A DNA stretch of 64,000 nt from Stutzerimonas balearica DSM 6083 (lineage in GTDB: Bacteria > Pseudomonadota > Gammaproteobacteria > Pseudomonadales > Pseudomonadaceae), in the NCBI RefSeq assembly GCF_000818015.1, contig NZ_CP007511.1, forward strand, positions 3,881,501-3,945,500, read 5' to 3'. Positions within the stretch are counted from its first letter, which is position 1. Each line of letters begins with the position of its first letter. The notes below the pieces were generated by a model. The model was not told the origin of the DNA. It made no database searches and saw nothing but the letters and a program-made list of their open reading frames with translations. The translations under genes were made by a program, and so were the position numbers. Below, piece after piece: positions 57,084-64,000 of this stretch.

Positions 57084-60000
57084 ATGGCATTCATGGCTCC
57101 CTTGCGCACGTTCCTGCTGGCCCTCCTGCTCACCCTGTCCGGCTTCGCGCCAGGTCTGCAGGCACAGCCGCTCGACGCCCTGAGCGGCAACCAGGCAAGC
57201 GCCGAAAGCGAGAGCAAGCCGGCCCAGCCGAGCCTCACCGAGCAGGCCCAACAGCAGCAGGACCAGGCCGCAACCAGCGCCCAGCAGCTCGAGGACCTCA
57301 AGCGCCTGCTCGCCCAGGCGCCGCGCGAGATCGAAACGGCGCAGCGCGACCTCGGCAAGCTCAAGGCCGGGCCGACGCCCGACCCGGCCAAACGCCATGC
57401 CGGGCTTTCGGTCGAGGCGCTGGAGCAGCGCCTGGCGCAGCGCCTGACCGAGCTGTCGGACTGGCAGAAGCAGCTGACCGAAGCGAACAGCCTGATCATC
57501 ACCGCACAGACCCGCCCGGAGCGGGCGCAGTCGCAGATCGCTAATGCCCAGTCGCGTATCCAGACGCTCAATGCGCAGCTGAAAAGCGGGCGCGACAACG
57601 GCAAGGCGCTCAGCGACGAGCAGCGCGCACTGATCGAGGCCGAGATCGCCGCGCTCACCGCGCAGATCGAGCTGCGCCGACAGGAACTGGCCGGCAACAG
57701 CCTGCTGCAGGACCTCGGCAAGGCGCGCCGGGATCTGCTGGCCGAGCGCATCGCACGGGCCGAGCAGGAAGCGCAGGCCCTGCAGGCGCTGATCAACGAG
57801 AAGCGCCGCGCCGAATCCGAGCAGACCGTCGCCGAGCTGTCGGCCAAGGCCCAGCAGGCCGGCTCCGACAAGCTGCTGGCCGCCGAAAGCGCCGAGAACC
57901 TGAAACTCTCCGACTACCTGCTGCGCGCCACCGAGCGGCTCAATGCGCTGAACCAGGAGAACCTGCGCGCGCGCCAGCAGCTGGACACGCTGACGCAGAC
58001 CGACCGCGCGCTGGAGGAACAGATCGCCGTGCTCGAGGGCAGCCTGCTGCTGTCGAAGATCCTCTATCAGCAGAAGCTGAACCTGCCCAAGGTGCAGCTG
58101 GATAAGAACCTCGCTGACGAAATCGCCGACCTGCGCCTCTACCAGTTCGAGCTGAACCAGGCGCGCGACCGCGCCGGCAACCCACAGAGTTATGTCGACA
58201 AGCTGCTTGCCGACCAGCCGGCCGAGCAGGTGACCCCGGAGCTGCGCGCCGCCCTGCTCGACCTGGTACGCACCCGCAGTGAACTGCTCGACCGCCTGAA
58301 CCGCGAACTCAATGCCCTGCTCAACGAGTCGATCACCCTGCAGCTGAACCAGAAGCAGCTGCACGACACCGCGCGGGCGCTCAGCGCGACGCTCGACGAG
58401 CAGATGTTCTGGATCCCGAGCAACAAGCCGCTGGACTTCAGCTGGCTGGCCAGCGCCCCGCAGCGCCTCGAGCGCCAGCTCGGCAGCATTCCCTGGGCTG
58501 CGGTAGTGAGCGAGCTGGGTGCCGGGCTCAAGGAGCGCCCGCTGCTGTTCCTGCCCTTGCTGCTGTCGATCGCCGTGCTGCTCTGGCGGCGCCGGGCGAT
58601 CAACGCCAAGCTCGACGCACTGAGCCGCGACATCGGCCATTTCCGCAACGACAGCCAGCTGCACACGCCGCTGGCCTTGCTGCTCAATGTGTTGCTGGCG
58701 CTGCCCGGCGCGCTGTTGCTGGCGCTATGCGGCTATCTGCTGCAGATCGATGCGCGCGGCCAGAACCTCGGGCTGGGCGCGGCGCTGTACCAGATGGCGC
58801 AGGCCTGGCTGGTGTTCTACACCGCCTACCGCATGCTCTCGCCAGGCCGCGTGGCCGAGCTGCATTTCCGCTGGTCGCATCCGCAGGTGGCCTTTCTGCG
58901 CAACGAGATCCGTCGACTGGGCCTGGTCGTACTGGCGCTGGTGGTAGTGGTCAGCATCGCCGAGCAGCAACCGGCCAATCTTGCCGACGACGTGCTCGGC
59001 CTCGTCGTGGTGCTGACCTGCTATGCACTGATGAGCTGGCGTCTGATGCGCATCCTGCTCAAGGGGCCGGCCACCGAGAACGCGCCGCCGGCGCGGCTGT
59101 TCCTCGGCGTGCTGTTCAGCCTGCTGCCGCTGGCGCTGATCGTGGTCGTCGGGCTCGGTTACTACTACACCGCGCTCAAGCTCACCGACCGCCTGATCGA
59201 CACGCTCTACCTGATGATGATCTGGGTGGCCCTGGAGGCGACGCTGGTGCGCTCGCTGACCATCGCCGCGCGCCGCCTGGCCTACCAGCGCGCCGTGGCC
59301 AAGCGCCAGGCAGCCGAGGAAAACGGCACCGCCGAGCAGCCCGAAACCATCGAGGAGCCGGGGCTGGATATCGAGGAAGTCAACCAGCAGTCGCTGCGCC
59401 TGACCCGCCTGGCCACCTTTGGCCTGTTCCTGGTGGCGCTGTACTGGGTCTGGTCGGATCTGATCTCGGTGGTCTCCTACCTGGACAACGTCACGCTCTA
59501 CGAATACACCAGCGGCACCGGCGAGGCCCTCAGCACCTCGACGATCAGCCTCAACGACCTGCTCGGCGCCCTGGCGGTGGCCTTCATCACCGTGATCCTG
59601 GCGCGCAACCTGCCGGGCCTGCTCGAGGTCCTGGTGCTCTCGCGCATGCGCCTGGCGCCGGGCAGCGCCTATGCCACCGGCACGCTGCTGTCCTACACCC
59701 TGGTCGGCACCGGCATCGTCTCCACGCTGTCCACGCTCGGGGTCAGCTGGGACAAGCTGCAATGGCTGGTGGCGGCGCTCTCGGTGGGCCTGGGCTTCGG
59801 CCTGCAGGAGATCTTCGCCAACTTCGTCTCCGGCCTGATCATCCTGTTCGAGAAGCCGGTGCGCATCGGCGACGTGGTGACCATCGGCAACCTCTCCGGC
59901 ACGGTCAGCCGCATCCGCATCCGCGCGACGACCATCACCGATTTCGACCACAAGGAAATCATCGTTCCGAACAAGACCTTCGTCACCGATCAGCTGCTCA

Positions 60001-60392
60001 ACTGGTCGCTGAGCGATACTGTCACCCGCGTCACCCTGCGCATCGGCGTGCGCTTCGGCTCGGACCTCGAACGGGTCCGCGAACTGCTGTTCGCCGCCGC
60101 GCGTGAAAACCCGCGGGTGTTGAAGGACCCGGAGCCACAGGTGTTCTTTCTCAACTTCGGCGAGAGCCGGCTGGAACACGAGCTGCGCCTGCACGTGCGC
60201 GACCTTGGCGACCGCAACCCGGTGATCGACGAGATCAACCGGCGCCTGGACCGCGAGTTCCGCGAGCAGGGCATCGTCATCGCCTTCCGCCAGCTCGACG
60301 TGCACCTGAAGGACCGCAACGGCCATGAGCTGAACCTGCCGCAGCCGCAGGCCGTGCCGATCTCGGCCAGCGAACCCCGCGGGATCGAATAG
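57084..60392 (+). CDS. mscK: Mechanosensitive channel, MscK/KefA type
   Basis: 1102 residues. N-terminal signal peptide (MAFMAPLRTFLLALLLTLSGFAPGLQAQ), a long periplasmic coiled-coil (about 30-460, Gln/Ala/Leu-rich), about nine to eleven transmembrane helices (about 490-860), and a C-terminal MscS domain: WDKLQWLVAALSVGLGFGLQEIFANFVSGLIILFEKPVRIGDVVTIG, then IPNKTF-like VPNKTFVTDQLLNWS and the cytoplasmic beta/alpha domain. The pore helix GLGFGLQEIFANFVSG is diagnostic. Opens under hypo-osmotic stress. A second ATG nine bases downstream is possible; no strong ribosome-binding site is seen for either. Confidence 0.93.
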   Translation: MAFMAPLRTFLLALLLTLSGFAPGLQAQPLDALSGNQASAESESKPAQPSLTEQAQQQQDQAATSAQQLEDLKRLLAQAPREIETAQRDLGKLKAGPTPDPAKRHAGLSVEALEQRLAQRLTELSDWQKQLTEANSLIITAQTRPERAQSQIANAQSRIQTLNAQLKSGRDNGKALSDEQRALIEAEIAALTAQIELRRQELAGNSLLQDLGKARRDLLAERIARAEQEAQALQALINEKRRAESEQTVAELSAKAQQAGSDKLLAAESAENLKLSDYLLRATERLNALNQENLRARQQLDTLTQTDRALEEQIAVLEGSLLLSKILYQQKLNLPKVQLDKNLADEIADLRLYQFELNQARDRAGNPQSYVDKLLADQPAEQVTPELRAALLDLVRTRSELLDRLNRELNALLNESITLQLNQKQLHDTARALSATLDEQMFWIPSNKPLDFSWLASAPQRLERQLGSIPWAAVVSELGAGLKERPLLFLPLLLSIAVLLWRRRAINAKLDALSRDIGHFRNDSQLHTPLALLLNVLLALPGALLLALCGYLLQIDARGQNLGLGAALYQMAQAWLVFYTAYRMLSPGRVAELHFRWSHPQVAFLRNEIRRLGLVVLALVVVVSIAEQQPANLADDVLGLVVVLTCYALMSWRLMRILLKGPATENAPPARLFLGVLFSLLPLALIVVVGLGYYYTALKLTDRLIDTLYLMMIWVALEATLVRSLTIAARRLAYQRAVAKRQAAEENGTAEQPETIEEPGLDIEEVNQQSLRLTRLATFGLFLVALYWVWSDLISVVSYLDNVTLYEYTSGTGEALSTSTISLNDLLGALAVAFITVILARNLPGLLEVLVLSRMRLAPGSAYATGTLLSYTLVGTGIVSTLSTLGVSWDKLQWLVAALSVGLGFGLQEIFANFVSGLIILFEKPVRIGDVVTIGNLSGTVSRIRIRATTITDFDHKEIIVPNKTFVTDQLLNWSLSDTVTRVTLRIGVRFGSDLERVRELLFAAARENPRVLKDPEPQVFFLNFGESRLEHELRLHVRDLGDRNPVIDEINRRLDREFREQGIVIAFRQLDVHLKDRNGHELNLPQPQAVPISASEPRGIE

Positions 60393-60414
60393 GCCTAAGC
60401 TTCAAATCACCTGA

Positions 60415-61947
<1,533 letters not shown>

Positions 61948-62132
61948 CTGTGCCAGTTGTTGCGCAACCGACCCCGTCGCCGGCCCCGAAAAACGGCCGC
62001 CAGCGCCGCCCGGCGCGGGGTGACGGCCATGTGCGCAGCTTTCCGCCGCCGCTGCGCAATGGCTTGCACAATGACATGCGAAGCGCTGCACAGCAGGCGC
62101 GCAGCCGCCTCGACACAAAAAGCCTAAGCAAC

Positions 62133-62142
62133 TGATATATAT
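62133..62142 (+). promoter_or_regulatory. Possible extended -10 promoter for hcp
   Basis: TGATATATAT: TG one base before a TATATA hexamer, 80 bases upstream of hcp. No good -35 lies at normal spacing. It is in the 275-base selO-hcp gap, which holds no gene. Tentative. Confidence 0.35.
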
Positions 62143-62222
62143 GCGATTTTTCAAACAGGCATGACACTTGACTGGGTCTTTTCGCCACTCTGGCAACGAC
62201 CCCACAAGCAAGGAGAGCACTC

Positions 62223-62738
62223 ATGCCAACACCCGCGTACCTGTCCCTCGAAGGCACCAAGCAAGGCCTGATCACGGCTGGCACCTTTACCGAGGACTCG
62301 GTCGGCAACATTTTCCAGGAAGGACACGAAGACCAGATCCTGGTGCAGGCCTTTCAGCATCAGGTCATCATCCCGCGCGACCCGCAGTCGGGCCAGCCCA
62401 CCGGCCAGCGCGTGCACAAGCCGCTGATGATCACCAAGGTGTTCGACAAGTCGTCGCCGCTGATCTTCAACGCCCTGACCTCCGGCGAGCGCCTGTCCAA
62501 GTGCCGCCTGGAGTGGTACCGCACCTCGGCCACCGGAACCCAAGAGCACTACTACACCATCGAACTGGAAGATGCGGTGATCGTTGACGTGCAGTCGCGC
62601 ATGCCGAACTGCCAGGACCCGAACATGGCGCACTTCACGCATCTGGAAGACGTCTACTTCACCTACCGCAAGATCGTCTGGACCCACGAGGTCTCCGGCA
62701 CCTCCGGCTCGGACGACTGGCGCGCGCCGATCGTCTGA
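62223..62738 (+). CDS. hcp: Hcp family type VI secretion tube protein (orphan)
   Basis: 171 residues (MPTPAYLSLEGTKQGLITAG), an intact Hcp: EDQILVQAFQHQVIIPRDPQSG, HKPLMITKVFDKSSPLIFNAL, KCRLEWYRTSATGTQEHYYTIELEDAVIV and HLEDVYFTYRKIVWTHEVSGTSGSDDWRAP. Very close by eye to the Hcp2-type proteins HcpA/B/C of P. aeruginosa, which form the hexameric tube and carry effectors of H2-T6SS. No other T6SS gene is in the window, so it is an auxiliary copy serving a system elsewhere. AGGAGAG precedes the ATG. Followed by a strong terminator. Confidence 0.95.
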   Translation: MPTPAYLSLEGTKQGLITAGTFTEDSVGNIFQEGHEDQILVQAFQHQVIIPRDPQSGQPTGQRVHKPLMITKVFDKSSPLIFNALTSGERLSKCRLEWYRTSATGTQEHYYTIELEDAVIVDVQSRMPNCQDPNMAHFTHLEDVYFTYRKIVWTHEVSGTSGSDDWRAPIV

Positions 62739-62743
62739 CCCGC

Positions 62744-62778
62744 GCCGCGTCACCGGGCCCGTCCGGTGGCGCGGCTTT
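62744..62778 (+). terminator. Terminator after hcp
   Basis: Thirteen-base arms 62744-62756 (GCCGCGTCACCGG) and 62763-62775 with one mismatch, six-base loop, then TTT. Lies six bases past the hcp stop; short T-tract. Confidence 0.75.
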
Positions 62779-62809
62779 GCCGCTGGCCGGGGAACGACCG
62801 CGGCGAGCA

Positions 62810-63994
62810 CTAGACCGGCAGGGTCACCCTGAACAGCGAACCCTTGCCCTCCTCGCTTTCCACCTGAATCCGCCCGCCATGGGCCTTGACGATCTGTTCG
62901 GCGATGTACAGCCCGAGCCCGAGCCCGGCACTGCACTCGCTGCCCTCGGCACGCTCGAACTGCTGGAAGATGCGCGACAGGCTTTTCGCACTGATGCCGA
63001 TGCCGTGATCGCGGACCTGGATGCAGGCGCCGTCCGGCACTCGCGATACGCTCACCTGCACCGGCTTGCCGGCGCCATAGCGCATCGCATTGGTCAGCAG
63101 GTTGGCCACCACCTGTTCGATACGGAACCCGTCCCAGACCCCGACGATCGGCTCGCACTGCTGGTACTGCAGGCTGCAGCCCTTGGCCTCCATCTGCGGG
63201 GCGAAGTTTTCCACCACGTTGCCCACCAGGCCGACCAGATCGACCTCGTGCGGGCGGATCGACAGCTTGCCGGTGCGGATGCGCGAGACATCCAGCATGT
63301 CGTCGATCAGGCGGATCAGGCTCTGTACCTGGCGCTCGTCCTTGTCGACCATGCTGCGCAGCTTGTCCTCGGTGAACGCCGCGAAGTTGTTGCGTGCCAG
63401 CTGCATCCGGCGCAGCTGCACCTCGAGGATCAGCGTGTTGAGCGGCGTCTTCAGCTCGTGCGAGACGATCGACATGAAGTCATCGCGCATGCGGATGGCG
63501 CTTTCCAGCTCGGCCTGGGTGCTGCGCAGTTCATCGAGCAGCACCTCCTGCTCGCGGCGGCTCTTTTCCAGCGCCTCGAGCTGACGCGAAAGCGCCTTGC
63601 GGCTGCGGTACAGATCGACGAACACGCTGACCTTGCTGCGCACCGCATGGGCATCCAGCGGCTTGTGCAGGAAGTCCACCGCCCCGCTCTCGTAGCCCTT
63701 GAAGGCGTAGTTCAGCTCGCGCCCGGCGGCGCTGACGAAGACGATGGGGATCTGCTTGGTGCGCTCGGTGCCGCGCATCAGTTCGGCCAGCTGGAAGCCG
63801 TCCATGCCCGGCATCTGCACGTCGAGAATGGCCAGGGCGAACTCGTGCCTGAGCAGCAGCTCGAGCGCCTGTTCGGCCGATTCGGCCTGGTGCACGCGAA
63901 TGCCCGGCATCTGCAGCAGGGCGCCCAGTGCCAGCAGGTTCTCCGGCAGGTCGTCGACGATCAGCAGGTTTGCCTCAACGGTGTGGTCGGGCAT
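62810..63994 (-). CDS. Response regulator-histidine kinase hybrid (REC-HisKA-HATPase)
   Basis: A 394-residue cytoplasmic signalling protein. N-terminal receiver domain (about 8-125) with acidic pocket D14/D15, phospho-acceptor D58 (LAILDVQMPGMDG) and K111; a coiled-coil (130-165); HisKA with H179 in FMSIVSHELKTPL; and a HATPase_c domain with NLLTNAMRYGAG, DHGIGISAKSL and GLGLGLYIAEQIV motifs. All catalytic residues are present. An output regulator gene is not in view; a TGA on the same strand at the very edge (63998-64000) may be the end of an upstream partner. The REC-first order suggests it receives phosphate from or to a partner. Confidence 0.9.
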   Translation of the reverse strand: MPDHTVEANLLIVDDLPENLLALGALLQMPGIRVHQAESAEQALELLLRHEFALAILDVQMPGMDGFQLAELMRGTERTKQIPIVFVSAAGRELNYAFKGYESGAVDFLHKPLDAHAVRSKVSVFVDLYRSRKALSRQLEALEKSRREQEVLLDELRSTQAELESAIRMRDDFMSIVSHELKTPLNTLILEVQLRRMQLARNNFAAFTEDKLRSMVDKDERQVQSLIRLIDDMLDVSRIRTGKLSIRPHEVDLVGLVGNVVENFAPQMEAKGCSLQYQQCEPIVGVWDGFRIEQVVANLLTNAMRYGAGKPVQVSVSRVPDGACIQVRDHGIGISAKSLSRIFQQFERAEGSECSAGLGLGLYIAEQIVKAHGGRIQVESEEGKGSLFRVTLPV

Positions 63995-64000
63995 CGGTCA

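Noticed and set aside
55929..58664. 911-codon open frame antisense to nhaP2 and mscK
   Set aside because: Spans two real genes and their gap in opposite sense; Gln/Leu/Arg low-complexity translation.
62158..62175. Sigma-54 type promoter before hcp
   Set aside because: GGCATGACACTTGAC has GG at the right place but GA instead of GC at -12 and a poor -24 context; not supportable.

Overview
The window is high-GC chromosomal DNA from a gammaproteobacterium of the Pseudomonas / Stutzerimonas (P. stutzeri-like) group. Protein sequences and gene order closely resemble the Pseudomonas lipopolysaccharide (LPS) core region (waaA, hldE, msbA, waaFCGP, then ilvE, glnE, aceEF, dipA, msrA). Within that frame sits the biotin operon bioBFHCD with a fatty-acid oxidation neighbour. 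Coding density is very high. I see no tRNA, rRNA, CRISPR array, insertion sequence or phage.

Layout. (1) 1-4610: waaA (Kdo transferase, cut by the window edge), then a rightward run of an EmrE-like SMR transporter, an FAD oxidoreductase, an aldo/keto reductase and an unknown protein. (2) 4626-10224, leftward: msbA, a mig-14-like gene, a dnpA-like deacetylase and hldE. A small LPS-kinase-like gene diverges from msbA. (3) 10878-17662, leftward: six genes joined by overlapping or nearly touching stop and start codons (carbamoyltransferase, GT2 glycosyltransferase, GT-B-like protein, KpsS/KpsC-like protein, O-antigen ligase, LbetaH acetyltransferase). The downstream part is visibly more A/T-rich than the rest of the window and looks like a variable outer-core or O-antigen module. 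(4) 17833-24824, leftward: inner-core assembly and phosphorylation genes waaF, waaC, waaG, waaP, wapP-like, wapQ-like and a double-kinase protein. (5) ilvE and glnE leftward, aceE-aceF rightward, with two TGTAGT-N3-ACTACA palindromes in the divergent region. (6) dipA (c-di-GMP phosphodiesterase) and msrA.

(7) 37854-43452: two long acyl-CoA dehydrogenases flanking a membrane diguanylate cyclase, plus a small conserved ORF. The upstream dehydrogenase has a near-perfect PsrA-type operator. (8) 43525-48093: the biotin operon, controlled by a clear BirA box over the bioB -35 and interrupted by a REP-type repeat between bioB and bioF. (9) 48187-55106: comF, srkA, rlmJ, a nitronate monooxygenase, type 2 IPP isomerase and a third acyl-CoA dehydrogenase. 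(10) 55257-63994: a CvrA/NhaP2-type antiporter, an MscK-type channel, SelO, an orphan Hcp (type VI secretion) and a response-regulator/histidine-kinase hybrid.

How the parts work together: regions 1-4 build ADP-heptose and Kdo, assemble and phosphorylate the inner core, decorate the outer core, flip lipid A-core (MsbA) and ligate O-polysaccharide. Regions 5, 7 and 8 are central carbon, fatty-acid and biotin metabolism, each with a recognisable DNA operator. Two c-di-GMP proteins, a stress kinase, MsrA, SelO, the antiporter and the mechanosensitive channel are envelope and stress functions. No wholly new system is evident. The best candidates for follow-up are the A/T-rich outer-core module with its two GT-B-like genes of unknown specificity, the pair of operators at aceE, the BirA box nested in a second inverted repeat that runs into comF, and an unclassified inverted-repeat element after msrA. 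References to P. aeruginosa genes are from memory, not from a search.
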